A stretch of 53,718 nucleotides of DNA from Myxococcus sp046520405 (lineage in GTDB: Bacteria; Myxococcota; Myxococcia; Myxococcales; Myxococcaceae). A program made the translations under genes and the position numbers. The notes beneath the pieces were generated by a model. The model was not told the origin of the DNA. It made no database searches and saw only the letters and a program-made list of their open reading frames with translations. This document shows positions 1 through 34,800 of the stretch, in pieces (position 1 is the stretch's first letter; each line of letters begins with the position of its first letter). The stretch lies in the NCBI GenBank assembly GCA_046520405.1, contig JBKGHI010000039.1, positions 1-53,718 on the forward strand. Reading direction: 5' to 3'.

Positions 1-1
1 C

Positions 2-3000
2 GCTCCGCTGTCGGCGCGCTCGCCCGCCGCGCTCCAGGCGCTGGCGCGGAAGTACGCGGAGGTCCTCACGGCGCCGCCGGAGGTGTCGCTGCGGGACGTC
101 TGCTTCACCGCGGCGCTGCGGCGGACCCACCAGGAGTACCGGCTGGCCGTTGCCGGTGAGTCGGCGGCCGACGTGGCTCGGCAGCTTCGGGAGTTCGCTT
201 CGGAGGGCCCCGCGCCGGCGGCGGCGGACCTGGATGCTCGGCGCAAGGTGGTCTTCGTGTACCCGGGGCAGGGCTCGCAGTGGGTCGGCATGGGGCGCCA
301 GCTCCTCGACCAGGAGCCTGTCTTCCGGGAGGCCGTAGAGCGCATCGACGCGGCCATGCGGCCCCATGTCACGTGGCGCCTGGCGGACGTGCTGCGCGCG
401 CCCGCGGAGTCGTCCCGGCTCCAGGAAATCGACGTCGTGCAGCCGGTGCTGTTCGCCATGGCGGTGGCGCTCTCCGCGCTCTGGCGTTCCTGGGGTGTGG
501 AGCCGGACGCCGTGGTGGGGCACAGCATGGGCGAGGTGGCCGCGGCGCACGTGGCGGGCGCGCTCACGTTGGAGGACGCGGCCGCCATCATCTGCTTGCG
601 CAGCAAGCTGCTGCGGCGCATCAGCGGTCGGGGCGCCATGCTCGCGACGGAGCTGACGCTGGAGGACGCGCGGAAGACGCTGGCGGGGCGCGAGGATCGC
701 GTGGCCATCGCGGTGAGCAACAGCCCGACGTCAACGGTGCTGTCGGGGGAGTCCGCCACGCTCGAGGCGATTCGCGGTGAGCTGGAGTCGCGCAACGTGT
801 TCTGCCGCTGGGTGAAGGTCGATGTGGCCTCGCACAGCCCGCAGGTCGACCCGCTGCGCGACGAGCTGCTCGCCGTGCTCTCGGCGGTGCGTCCCAGCCC
901 GTCGCGGGTGCCCATCCTGTCGACGGTGACGGGCGCCACGTGCGACGGCTCTGGCCTCGATGCCGCCTACTGGGTCCGCAACCTGCGGGACCCGGTGCTC
1001 TTCGCGTCGGCGGTGCTTCAGCTCTCCGAGGCCGGTCACTCCGTCTTCGTGGAGATGAGCCCGCATCCCATCCTGCTGCCCGCCGTGGAGCGCTGCCTGC
1101 AACACGCCGGGCGCGAGGGTGTGACGCTCCCGTCGCTGCGGCGCGAGGAGTCCGAGCGGACGGTGCTGCTGGAGTCCATGGGCGCGCTGTACCGCGCGGG
1201 CAGCGCCGTGCAGTGGAAGCGCCTCTTCCCTGAGGGTGGGACGCCGCTCCCGCTGCCCACCTATCCCTGGCAGCACAAGCGGTACTGGCTGGACGCGGTG
1301 GCCAGTCCCGTGGCCGCCGTGGTGGAGCCCGTGACGTCGCTCAAGGGCCGGCCGGTGAGCGTCGCGCACGGCGTCGACGGTCAGGTCTTCGAGCTGGAGC
1401 TGGGGAGCACCTCCCCGCCGTGGCTGGGCGCGCACCGGTTGGGGGGCATCGCCGTGGTTCCGGCCTCCGCGCTGGTCGAGCTCGGCATGAGCGCGGCGGC
1501 AGAGGCGCTGGGCTCGGGTGGCCGTGTGTTGTCGGGCATCGAGTTCGAGCGGGCGCTGGTGCTGACGGACGCCACGCGGCGGCTCGTGCAGGTGCACGTC
1601 TCCTCCGAGTCGGGAGGCCGGCACGCGTTCCACATCCACAGCCGCGCGACGGGCGAAGCGGCGTGGGTGCGTCACTGCAGGGGCCAGCTTCAGGCCCAGG
1701 GCGTGTCCGCCGCGGCGCCGGAGTCCATCGAGTCGGTGCGCGCGCGGTGCGAAGCGCATGTCCAGGGGGCGGCCCTCTATGCCGAACTGGAGCGCTGCAA
1801 CGTCCAGTATGACGAACCGTTGCGGACGCTGGGCGAGGCCTGGCGCCGGCCGGGCGAGGCCCTGGGGCGTGTCTCGCTGGGCGCCGACCGCATCCAGGAG
1901 GTGTCGAACTACCAGCTCCACCCCGCGTTGCTGGACGCCGCGCTCCAGACGCTGGCGCTCGCGTTGGCGGCCGAGCCGGGGGAGCCCGCGCTCTTCATGC
2001 CCCTGGGCATCGAGTCGTTGGAGGTCGCACCGGGAACGGCGGAGGTCCGCTGGGCCCATGTGACCCTCGCGCCCGCCGCCAACGCCGAGGAGCGGCTGGG
2101 GACGCTCTCCCTGCTGGATGCGGAAGGCCGGCCCGTCGCGGTGGCGCGTGGCGTGCGACTGCGCCGGGTTGCTCCGGAGCGGCTCCTGGAGGTGCTGGGG
2201 GATACGCGTACGCAGGATTGGTTCCACGACGTGACGTGGGAGCCTCGGCCCTTGGGCGTCTCCCAGCCGGTGCCCGCGGATTGGCTCGTGTTCGTGGACC
2301 GGGGTGGTTGGGGCGCGGCGTTCGCAGAGGAGCTGCGGCGCCAGGGGGCGCTGTACACCACGGTGACGGCGGGTGACGCCTTCCTGCGTCTGGGGGAGCG
2401 GAGCTTCGTGGTGGACCCGACGCGACCCGAGGACATGGCGCGCCTGCTGCGCGAGCTACCAGCCCTGGCCGCCGGGCATGAAGGGCGGGCCCTCTACCTG
2501 TGGGGCCTGGACGCGGCGTTCGACGGGCAGACGGCGGTGCCGGAGTCCTCGTTGTCCGCCCTGCACCTGGTGAAGGCCCTCATGGGCGCGCCAGGGCGGG
2601 CCCGGCTCTGGGTGGTGACACGCGGCGCCCAGGTCACTGGCGCCGGACCGGAGCAGGTGGCACTGGCCCAGGCGCCCCTGTGGGGCATGGGCAGGAGCGT
2701 CTCCCTGGAGCAGCCGGGCGTCTGGGGCGGCCTCATCGACCTGTCACCCACGCGCGCGCAGGATGAAATCAGCGCGGTGCTGCGGGAGATCTCCGCGTTC
2801 AACGCGGATGGCGAGGACCAGCTCGCCTTCCGCGAGGGACGCTCGCTGGTGCCCCGGCTCACGCGTGGACGGGGTGGGGGGGCTGGAGAGCTGCCGCGCC
2901 TGCGCTCGGACGCGACGTATCTCGTCACGGGTGGCTTGGGGGGCCTGGGCCTGAAGGTGGCGCGGTGGCTGGTGGAGCGGGGCGCGCGGCACCTCGTGCT

Positions 3001-4140
3001 GCTGGGGAGAACGGGCCTCCCGGCCGCGACGGACGCGGTGTCGGTGCGGCGCCGGGAGGACCTCGACTCGCTCCGTGCGCTCGGGGCCACCGTCACCCCG
3101 GCGTCCGCGGACGTGGCGGACCGAGACCGGATGGCGGCGCTGCTGCGTGAGACGGCCGCGACGATGCCGCCGGTGCGCGGTGTGGTTCACGCCGCCGCGC
3201 TCATCACCGAGTGCCGGCTGGAGGACCTGCCCCCGGCCACGATGGCGGCGATGATGCGCCCGAAGGTGCTCGGGAGCTGGGTGCTGCACGAGCTGACGCG
3301 TGGACTCGAACTCGACTTCTTCGTGCTGTTCTCGTCGACGTCCACGCTGTGGGGCGCCTCGGGTCTGGCGCACTACGCGGCGGGCAACCAGTTCCTCGAA
3401 GCGCTGGCACACCACCGCCGGGCGGAAGGGCTGCCCGCGACCACCATCCACTGGGGGACGTGGGACGAGATTGGTGGCGAGCGCGCCGACAACGCGCGGG
3501 GCTATGCGCGCTTCGGACTGAACCCCATGGCCTCGGAGCGGGCGCTCGAGGCATGGGGCAGGTGCTCCGGTCGGGCGTGAGCCACAAGACGGTGGCCTCC
3601 GTGAACTGGGCCGTGCTCAAGCCCATCTGGGAGACGCGCCGTCGCCGGCCCTTCCTGCTGCACATGGGCGCGGGCGCGACGTCCACGGGTGGTGGCGCCG
3701 CGTCGCGGGCGCGGCTGCTCGGGGAACTCAAGGCGCTGCCGGCCGACCGCCGGTTTGAAACGCTCGTGCAGCGCATTCAAGGCGAGGTGGGCCGCATCCT
3801 CGGCTTCGCGCTCACGGAGCTGCCTCCCGCTGACCGTGGCTTCTTCCAGATGGGGATGACGTCACAGATGTCCGTGGAGCTGCGCAACGTGTTGCAGCGC
3901 GGGTTGGAGAAGGAGCTGCCCGCGAGCCTCGCCTTCGACCACCCGACAGTCCTGTCGATGGCGAAGCGGCTCGCGGCCAGCGTCACCGCGGTGGACATCC
4001 CGCTGCCCGCCGTGGCGGCGCCCGCGCCGAAGGCCTCCACCGGGCCGGCGGACATCGGGGACCTGTCTGAGCGGCTGGCGCACGTCACGGAGCTGTCGGA
4101 CGACGAAGTCGAACGCTTGATTGCCCAGAAGCTGAGCTGA
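2..4140 (+). CDS. Modular type I PKS, AT-DH(degenerate)-KR-ACP, 5' partial and frameshifted
   Basis: The reading frame is open from base 2, so the KS lies outside the window and only the KS-AT linker is seen first. The AT (about 247-1110) has the GHSMGE nucleophile motif near 517-535 and VASH near 825-838, a methylmalonyl-CoA type signature. A DH-like region (about 1380-2160) keeps HxxxGxxxxP (His codon 1433-1435) and HPALLD, but the usual YGPxF motif reads YDEPL near 1807, so dehydration may be lost. The KR (about 2900-3540) keeps Ser and Tyr and has Trp eight residues before Tyr with no LDD motif, an A-type KR. The frame stops at 3580. KR C-terminus and ACP (attachment Ser in GMTSQMS, about 3855-3875) continue in another frame to 4140. 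Restoring one base near 3553 joins them in phase. A C-terminal docking helix ends the protein; the next gene starts 14 bases on. The module fits myxalamid module 2, which leaves the 13-hydroxyl. Confidence 0.9.
3550..3556 (+). other. Frameshift site (one base missing) in first PKS gene
   Basis: Upstream codons read A-L-E-A in the KS-AT-KR frame and then fall into a short out-of-frame tail that stops at 3580. The frame shifted by one base reads M-G-Q-V-L-R-S-G from the ATG at 3553, which is the expected KR-ACP linker. The two frames share the A at 3553, so a GCAATG (or GCNATG) that lost one base explains the break. A sequencing error and a true null mutation cannot be told apart from sequence alone. 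Confidence 0.85.
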
Positions 4141-4154
4141 ATCGGACGGCTGCG

Positions 4155-7100
4155 ATGAGCAAGGAATTCTACGAGAAGATTTCGAGTCTCTCTCCCAAGA
4201 GGCTCGCGTTGCTGGCGCTCGACCTGCACGCGGAGAGCGAGGCCCTCAAGCGCACGCGCTCGGAGCCCATCGCCATTGTCGGCGCGTCCTGCCGGGTCCC
4301 CGGAGGTGCGCGGACGCCAGAGGCGTTCTGGCGGTTGTTGAGCCAGGGCGTGGACGCCGTCACCGAGGTGCCGCGTGAGCGGTGGGACGCGGAGGCGCTC
4401 TACGACCCGGACCCGGACAAGCGGGGCCGCACCTATGCGCGCTGGGGCGGCTTCATCGACGGTGTGGACCAGTTCGACGCCGCCTTCTTCGGCGTGTCTC
4501 CCCGGGAGGCCTCGCGCCTGGACCCGCAGCAGCGCCTGCTGCTGGAGGTCGCGTGGGAAGCGCTGGAGCGCGCGGGGCAGCCACCGGACCAGCTCGCGGG
4601 GAGTCGCTCCGGTGTCTACCTGGGCATCATTGGCAGCGACTACGCGCAGCTCCAGGGGCGGCAGCTCGGGGATGCGCCGGACATCTACCACCTGACGGGC
4701 ACCTCGCTGAACGCGGCGGCAGGACGACTGGCGTACACGCTGGGCCTTCAGGGGCCGTGCATGTCCATCGACACGGCGTGCTCGTCGTCCCTGGTGGGGC
4801 TCCACGTGGCTTGCCAGGGCCTGCGCAACCGTGAGTGCGACCTGGCGCTGTCCGCTGGCGTGAACCTCATGCTGATGCCGGACCCGACCATCGCCCTCTC
4901 CAGCAGCCGAGGGCTGTCGCCGGACGGGCGGTGCAAGGCCTTCGACGCGGCCGCCAACGGCTTCGTGCGCGCCGAGGGCTGCATCGTCCTGGTGCTCAAG
5001 CGGCTGTCGGATGCGCTTGCCAATGGCGATGAGATTCTGTCGCTCATCGCTGGCTCGGCGGTGAACCAGGACGGCGCCAGCAGCGGACTCATGGTGCCCA
5101 ATGGCCCAGCGCAGGAGCGGGTCATCGAGCAGGCCCTGGCGAGCGCCGGGCTCAAGCCCTCGCAGATTTCCTTCGTCGAAGCGCATGGGACGGGGACCTC
5201 GCTGGGAGACCCCATCGAGCTGCAAGCGCTGGCGCGCGCGCTGGGAACGGGGCGGAGCGCCCAGACGCCGCTCTTCGTGGGCTCCGTCAAGACGAACGTC
5301 GGGCACCTGGAGGCGACGGCGGGCCTCACCGGCGTCCTGAAGGCGGCCCTGGCGCTGCGTCACGAGGCGATTCCTCCCAACCTGCACTTTCAGCGCCTCA
5401 ACCCGGACATCGTCCTGGATGGCGCGCCGGTGGTCGTTCCGACGTCGCTCCAGCCGTGGCCCCGGACCGAGCAGCCGCGCCGGGCGGGCGTGAGCGCGTT
5501 CGGCATCAGCGGCACCAACGCGCACGTCATCCTGCAAGAGCCGCCGGTGCCAGCGGAGCAGCCCGCGCTGTCCGTGCGTGGCGCGGAGTTGCTCGTGCTC
5601 TCGGCACGCGCACCCGAAGCGCTCCAGGCGCTGGCCGGAAGCCACGCGCATTGGCTCGCCGAGCATCCCAACGTGTCACTGCGCGACGTCTGCGCCACGG
5701 CGGCCCTGGCCCGCTCCCACCATGAGCACCGGCTCGCGCTCGCGGGCCACACGCACGCGGAGCTCGCGGAGAAGCTGGGTGCCTTCGCTCGCGGCGAACC
5801 CGTACCGGGCGCGGCGGTGGGACGTGCGACGGGGAAGTCCCGGCGCCGGGTGGTCTTCGTGTTCCCGGGGCAGGGCTCGCAGTGGCTGGGCATGGGGCGC
5901 AGGCTGCTGGCGGAGGAGCCCGCGTTCCGTGAGGCCCTGGAGCGTTGCGACGCGGCCATCCGGGCCTGCGCGGATTTCAGCGTCCTGGCAGAGCTGGCGG
6001 CGGAGGAGGGCCAGGGCCGGCTGCACGAAATCGACATCATCCAGCCCGTGCTCTTCGCCATGGAGGTGGCGCTGGCGGAGCTGTGGCGCGCCTGGGGCAT
6101 CGAACCCGACGCGGTGGTGGGCCACAGCATGGGTGAGGTGGCCGCTGCGCACGTGGCCGGGACGCTGACCCTGGAGGACGCGGCGAAGGTCATCTGCCGC
6201 CGCAGCCGGCTGCTTCGCGGCGTGAGCGGGCAGGGCTCCATGCTGCTGGTGGACCTGACGCTGGAGGAGGCGCGGGAGGCCCTGCGGGGCCTGGAGTCGC
6301 AGGTCTCCGTCGCGGTGAGCAACAGCGTGCGGTCCACCGTGCTGTCGGGGGCGCCCGGCGCGCTGGAGGAGATTGCCCAGCGCCTCAAGGAGCGGGACGT
6401 CTTCTGCCGCTTCGTGAAGGTGGACGTGGCCTCGCACAGTCCGCAGATGGACCCGCTGCGGCCGGAGCTGCTCGCGGTGCTCCAGGACCTCGCGCCGCGC
6501 GCGTCGCGAGTCTCCATCTGCTCCACCGTGACAGGGCGGATGACGGACGGCGCGGAGTTCCGGGCCGGCTACTGGGCGGACAACCTGCGCGAGCCGGTGC
6601 TGTTCTCCAAGGCCATCGAGAAGCTCGCGGTCGACGGGCACGACATCTTCATCGAGCTGAGCCCGCACCCCATCCTCCTGCCGGCGGTGGAGCAGCACCT
6701 GCGTCACCTCGGGCGTGAGGGGACGGTGCTGCCCTCGCTGCGCCGGGACGAGGACGAGCGCGGCGCCATGCTGTCCTCGCTGGGCGCGCTCTACGCGGTG
6801 GGGCACGACGTGGACCTCGCGCGTCAGCACCCCGTGCGCGGAAGGCTCGCGCCGCTGCCCACCTATCCCTGGCAGCACGAGCGCTTCTGGATTGAGGCGT
6901 CCACGCGCACGCGGCGGACACGGGACGCGGGCCACCATCCGCTGCTGGGGACCCACGTGTCGCTGGCCGGGCAGGACGGCGCGCACCTGTGGAAGACGGA
7001 GCTGTTCGCGGACAGCCCCGCGTACCTGTCCGACCACGTCGTCCACGGCGAGGTCGTGCTCCCTGGCACCGGGTATCTGGAGATGGCGCTCGCCGGAGCC

Positions 7101-9721
7101 GCGGAGGCGTTCGGACCGGGCCGGCATGCGCTGGAGGACGTCATCTTCCAGGAGATGATGGTGCTACCTCGCGATGAAGCGCTCGCGGTGCAGATGCGCT
7201 TCATCCCAGAGGCGGACGGCACGAGGCGCTTCCAGGTCTTCAGCCGTCCCGTGGACGGCGCAGGCGCCTGGACGCTCCACGCCGAGGGCCGCCTGCGTGA
7301 GCGCTCGGACGCGGAGGCCTTCGCGCTCGACGAGGCGCGGGCTCGGTGCTCCAAGCTCCTGGAGGGAGAGAAGCACTACCAGCTCATGCTGGAGCGCGGC
7401 GTCGACTTCGGCCCGAGCTTCCGCCTGGTGAAGGAGATGTGGAAGGGGCAGGGCGAGGCGGTGGCGCGGCTGGAGCTGTCGCCTTCCGTCGCGGCGGAGA
7501 TGACGGCGCATCAGCTCCATCCCGCTCTGCTGGATGCCTGCCTGCAGGCCATCAACGGCGCGGGGCTGGGAGACCGCCGGGGGGAGACATTCGTCCCGGT
7601 GGCCGTGGACACCCTGCGCGTCCACGGGCGTCCTGGCCGCTCGCTGTGGAGTCACGCCCGCGTGAAGCCGGGCAGTGGGCCGGGCTCGATTGAGGCCGAC
7701 GTGACGTTGTTGGACACGGAGGGGCACGTCCTGATGGAGGCGCGCGGGGTGATGGCGCGCCACCTGGATGCCGTCCGCCGCCGGTCCGCGGACGAAATCG
7801 ACCGGTGGATGTACCGGGTGGATTGGCAGGAGGCGCCGCGTGAGGCACCCGCTGCTGGCTCCGATGCCGCGTCCGGCACGTGGCTGGTGCTCGCGGACCG
7901 CGCGGGCTTCGGCGTGAAGCTGCAGGCGGCGCTGAGTGAGCGGGGGGAGCGCTGCGTCCTCGTCTCGCACGGCGCGGAGTCCCGCCTCATCGAGCCGGGG
8001 CACTACGTGGTGGACCCGTCGCGGACGGAGGGCTTCGCACGGATTCTGGAGACCGAGTTCGGCGCCGGGCGGCCCGCGTGCCGGGGCGTCGTCCACCTCT
8101 TCAGCCTGGACGTGCCCGGCCTGGAGGCGGATGCGGAGGCGCTGGTCCAGGCGCGGACGCTCGGCGTGGCGAGCGCGCTCCACCTCACGCAGGCCGTGGT
8201 CGCGTCGGGCTTTCGGGACATGCCCCGCGTGTGGCTGGTGACGGAAGGCGTCCAGGCCCTCAAGTCCGGTGCGCAGGTGGCCCATGTGGAGCAGTCGCCC
8301 CTCTGGGGCCTGGGACGGGTGCTCTCGCTGGAGCATCCCGAGCTCCGGTGCGCCAGCGTGGACCTGGGGGCTCGCGACGAGGCCCAGGCCCGGGAGCTGA
8401 CCCGGGAGTTGCTCGCCTCGAGCCTGGAGGAGCAGGTCGCGCTCCGAGGGACGACGCGGTTCGTGGCGCGCCTCTCGCGCATGGAGCGCTCCACGGCGGC
8501 GCCAGCGGAGCTTCGCGCGGATGCCACGTACCTGATTACCGGTGGCCTCGGTGGGCTGGGGCTGAAGCTCGCGGAGTGGCTGGTCGAGCGAGGCGCCCGC
8601 CACCTGGCGTTGCTAGGCCGCAAGGGCGCGTCCGCGGAGGCGCAGCCGGTGCTCGATGCGCTGCGCGCTCAGGGCGCCGAGGTCCGGGTGTTCAAGGCGG
8701 ATGTCGCGGCGCGGCCGGACCTGGAGCGGGTGCTGGGGGAAGTGGCGGCGGAGATGCCTCCGCTCCGGGGCGTCTTCCACGCGGCGGCGGTCCTCGATGA
8801 CGGCGTGCTGGTGAACCTCACGGCCGAGCGGCTGCGCACGGTGATGGAGCCCAAGGTCCACGGTGCGTGGCACCTGCACACGCTGACGGCGTCGTTCCCG
8901 CTGGACCACTTCGTGTTGTTCGCCGCGGCGGGTTCGCTGCTGGGCTCGCCGGGGCAGGGCAACTACGCGGCGGCCAACTTCTTCCTGGATGCGCTCGCGT
9001 CGTACCGGCGGGGCTGGGGCTGCCCGCGCTGAGCATCGACTGGGGCGCGTGGGCCGGCGTGGGGCTTGCCGCCGCGGCGGTGGCGCGCGGGGAGCGCATC
9101 AGTCAGCGCGGCGTGGACACCATGCCGCCCACACAGGCGCTGGAGGCGCTGAGCCGCATCCTGGGCAGCGCGCTGCCGCGGGTGGTGGTGATGCGCTTCG
9201 ACCTGCGGCAGTGGAGCGAATTCTATCTGACGGCGGCGCGCTCGCCGTTCCTGTCGCGTCTGGCACAGGAGCAGGCCAGCCGATCGGACGTGCCGGCCGT
9301 GCGCGGGGCCTTCGTGGAGACGCTCCGGGCCGCGGAGGCGCTGCACCGCGCGCAGTTGCTGGAGACGCACCTGTGCGAGCAGGCCGGCCATGTGCTCCGG
9401 CTGGCGCCTTCGCGAATCGACCCGCAGGAGCCCCTGGGCAGCATGGGGTTGGACTCCCTGATGGGGTTGGAGATTCGCAACCGGCTGGAAGCCAGCTTGG
9501 GGCTGCGGCTCCCGGCGACGCTGGTCTGGCGGCATCCGACGGTGGCCGCGCTCGTCGTGCACCTCGCCGAGTTGCTCCAACTTCCCATCACGAACCCGGC
9601 CGAGCCGCAGCGGGATGAAGCCGCGGCGCTCGACGCCGCCATCGTCAACAACGTCAAGCAGCTCTCGGACGACGAAGCCGAGGCGCTCCTCGCGGAGAAG
9701 CTGGCCGCGCTCGCGGACTGA
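4155..9721 (+). CDS. Modular type I PKS, KS-AT-DH-KR-ACP, frameshifted
   Basis: A short N-terminal docking helix is followed by the KS (about residues 38-460; active Cys209). The AT (about 567-860) has GHSMGE and VASH at 758-761, predicting methylmalonyl-CoA. The DH (about 930-1200) looks intact: His961 in HxxxGxxxxP, FGPSF, and Asp1127 in HPALLD. The KR (about 1455-1640) is B-type by its LDD motif with Tyr1604, but the catalytic Ser position 13 residues earlier is Ala1591 (FAAAG instead of FSS). The frame is broken in a G run at 9010-9013: one frame stops at 9032 and the remaining KR end plus ACP (Ser codon 9455-9457) runs to 9721 in another. Adding one G gives exactly 1856 codons. The module would lay down C9-C10 with the 10-methyl of the myxalamid polyene. 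Spacing to the next gene is 12 bases, consistent with one operon. Confidence 0.92.
9009..9014 (+). other. Frameshift site (one G missing from a G run) in second PKS gene
   Basis: The read frame gives R-R-G-W-G-C-P-R and then a stop at 9030-9032. One more G in the run at 9010-9013 gives R-R-G-L-G-L-P-A-L-S, matching the same KR position in every other module of the window. A homopolymer indel is a common sequencing or assembly error, but it is also a common natural phase-variation type lesion. Confidence 0.85.
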
Positions 9722-9733
9722 AGAGATTCCGAC

Positions 9734-31859
<22,126 letters not shown>

Positions 31860-31863
<4 letters not shown>

Positions 31864-34800
31864 ATGTACGGGAGCTGTTGGGCACCCTCGCGGCCAGGGG
31901 CGTGCGTCTGCGTGTCGACGGGGACAAGCTGGTGGTGGAGGCGGGCAAGGCCGTCCTCACGCCGGAGCTGCGAACCGAGCTGGCGGCGAACAAGGCCGAC
32001 ATCCTCGCGTTCCTGCGCAAGCACACCGCGCGCGATGAGTCGGGCGGTGGCCCGGAGCAGCCCATCGCGAGGCCCCAGGTCATCCCGCTGTCCAGTGGCC
32101 AGGAGCGGCTCTGGTTCCTGGACCGGCTGTCACCGGGCACCGCGCAGTACAACGTCCACCTGGGCCTGCGGGTTCGCGGTCCGCTGGACACGGCGGCATT
32201 GCGCCGGAGCCTGGACGAGCTGGTCCGGCGCCACGAGGTGCTCCGGACCTCTTTCCCGGAGGTGGACGGGAGTCCGAGGCAGGTCATCGCATCCCCCGAC
32301 GTGGGCGCCGCGCTGAGCGTCGTGGAGGCACGAGGACTGACGGAGGCGCAACGCGACGAGGAGGTCCAGCGGCGCTCGGAGGCACTGGCCCAGCAGCCCT
32401 TCGACCTGGCCGAGGGCCCCTTGTTCCGCGTGACACTGGTGGCCCTGGACGCGGACGACTTCGCGCTCTTCGTGACGAAGCACCACATCATCACGGATGG
32501 CTGGTCACTGGGCATCTTCGTCCGGGAGCTGTCCACGCTCTACGCGTCCTTCGTGAAGGGACAGGCCGCGGGCTTGCCGCCGGTGTCCATGCAGTTCGCT
32601 GAGTCGGCCCTGCGCGAGCAGGCCTGGCTGGCGGGGACCACGGGCGCCCGGGAGCGGGCCTTCTGGAAGGAGAAGCTCCACGGTCTGCCGCCGCTTCAGC
32701 TCCCCGTGGACCGGGGGGGCTCCGGCGCCACGAGCCACCGGGGCGCGACCGTCCCCGTCGCGTTCTCCCCCGCGCTGAGCGAGGCGCTGCGGGAGCTCGG
32801 GCAACGGGAGGGGTGCAGCCTCTTCATGGTGCTCTACGCCGCGTTCGCCGCGCTCCTGCACCGCTATTCCGGGCAGCTCGACTTCGGTGTGGGGACGGTG
32901 ACCGCGAACCGGGGGAGCGTGCCGCCGGACCTCATCGGCTTCATCGCCAACACGCTCGTGCTCCGAAGTGACGTTTCTGGAGACCCGACCTTCGCGCAGT
33001 GGCTGGCCCGGGCTCGAAAGACGGTGCTCGACGCCCAGGACCACCAGTCGCTGCCCTTCAGTGAAGTGGTGAAGGCAGTCGGCGCGTCGCGGGAGGGCGG
33101 GCTCAACCCGCTGGTGCGCGCGTGCTTCACGCTGGAGAACATCCCCGCGCCCACGCTGGACCTGCCAGGAACGCGCTGGTCCTTCCTGGGCGGCGCGCCG
33201 GACGGCAGCGTGGAGGGTGTCGCCAAGTTCGAGCTCTCCCTCATCCTGGCCTCCGGCGAACAGGGCCTGGCGGGCATGCTCGAATACTCGCGCGAGGTCT
33301 TCGACGCCTCGACGGCGGAGCGGATGGTGGGTCACCTCCAGGTGCTGCTGGAGGCCGCCGTCGCGAAGCCGGAGACGCCGCTGTCCAAGCTGCCGGTGTT
33401 GTCCGTGGAGGAGCGGACGCGGCTGCTGACGGCCTGGAGCGGTCCGGTGCTCGGCGTCCCGGCGCTCTGCATGCACGAGCTCATCCAGGCGCAGGTGGAG
33501 CGGACACCGCACGCCGTGGCGGTGGTGAGTGGAACGCGAACGCTGACCTACGCCGAACTCAACCGTCGAGCGAACCAGCTCGCGCATCACCTGCGCCGGC
33601 TGGGTGTGCAGCCCGAGGCGCGCGTGGGGCTCTGCGTCGAGCGGACGGAGGACCTTGTCATCGGCTTGCTGGCCATCCTCAAGGCGGGTGGTGCCTATGT
33701 ACCGTTGGACCCGGCCTACCCGAAGGAGCGGTTGGCGCTCATCCTCGAGGACGCGCAGGTGCCCGTGCTGCTCACCCAGCAACGGCTGCTCCCGGAGCTT
33801 CCCTCCACCCAGGCCCGCGTGGTGTGCCTGGACGCGGATGCCGCCGCCATTGGCGCCGAGCCGGACACGAACCCCGAGCGCGGCACGACGCCTGCGTCGC
33901 TCGCGTATCTCATCTACACCTCGGGCTCCACCGGCAAGCCCAAGGGCGTGATGATCGACCATCGGAACGCCGTGGCCTTCCTCCAGTGGGCGCAGAGCGT
34001 CTTCCCACCGGAGGCTCTGGCGGGGACGCTGGCATCGACGTCCATCTGCTTCGACCTGTCCGTCTTCGAAATCTTCACCCCGCTGTGCTGCGGAGCGAAG
34101 GTCATCGTCGCGAAGAACGCGCTGGAGCTGCCTGAGCTGCCCGCGGCGAACGAGGTGACGCTCATCAACACCGTTCCATCCGCCATGGGTGCGCTGCTGC
34201 GGGGGGGCGGGGTGCCGAAGTCCGTGAGCATCGTCAACCTGGCGGGCGAGGCGCTGGCGGGCGCGCTGGTGGACGCCATCTACGGCCTGGGCCACGTGCG
34301 GGACGTCTTCAACCTCTACGGCCCCAGCGAGACGACGACCTACTCCACGTTCACGCGGGTGAGCCGAGGCGAGACGCCGACCATCGGCAGGCCCGTGGGA
34401 AACACCCAGGTCTACGTGCTGGACGCGAACCGTGAGCCCATGCCCGTGGGCGTGCCGGGCGAGGTCTACATTGGCGGGCACGGCGTCGCGCGAGGCTACC
34501 TGGGCCGGCCTGAGCTGACGGCGGAGCGGTTCGTCACGTCCCCCTTCACGGGCGAAGCGGAGGCGCAGCTCTACCGGACGGGAGACCTGGCGCGCTGGCT
34601 GCCGGACGGGCAGCTCGAATACCTGGGCCGGATGGACCACCAGGTGAAGCTGCGGGGCTTCCGCATCGAGTTGGGAGAGATTGGCGCGGCGCTCCAGGAG
34701 CACCCCGGCATCCGTGATGCCGTGGTCGTCGTGCGTGAGGGCGCGGGAGGCGACAAGCAGTTGGTGGCATATGTCGTGGGCCGCGACGGGAAGGCCCCCG

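Noticed and set aside
3550..9014. Programmed ribosomal frameshifting as the reason for the two broken PKS frames
   Set aside because: No slippery heptamer with a downstream structure is evident. The breaks fall inside or next to KR domains, at different positions, and other modules have none.
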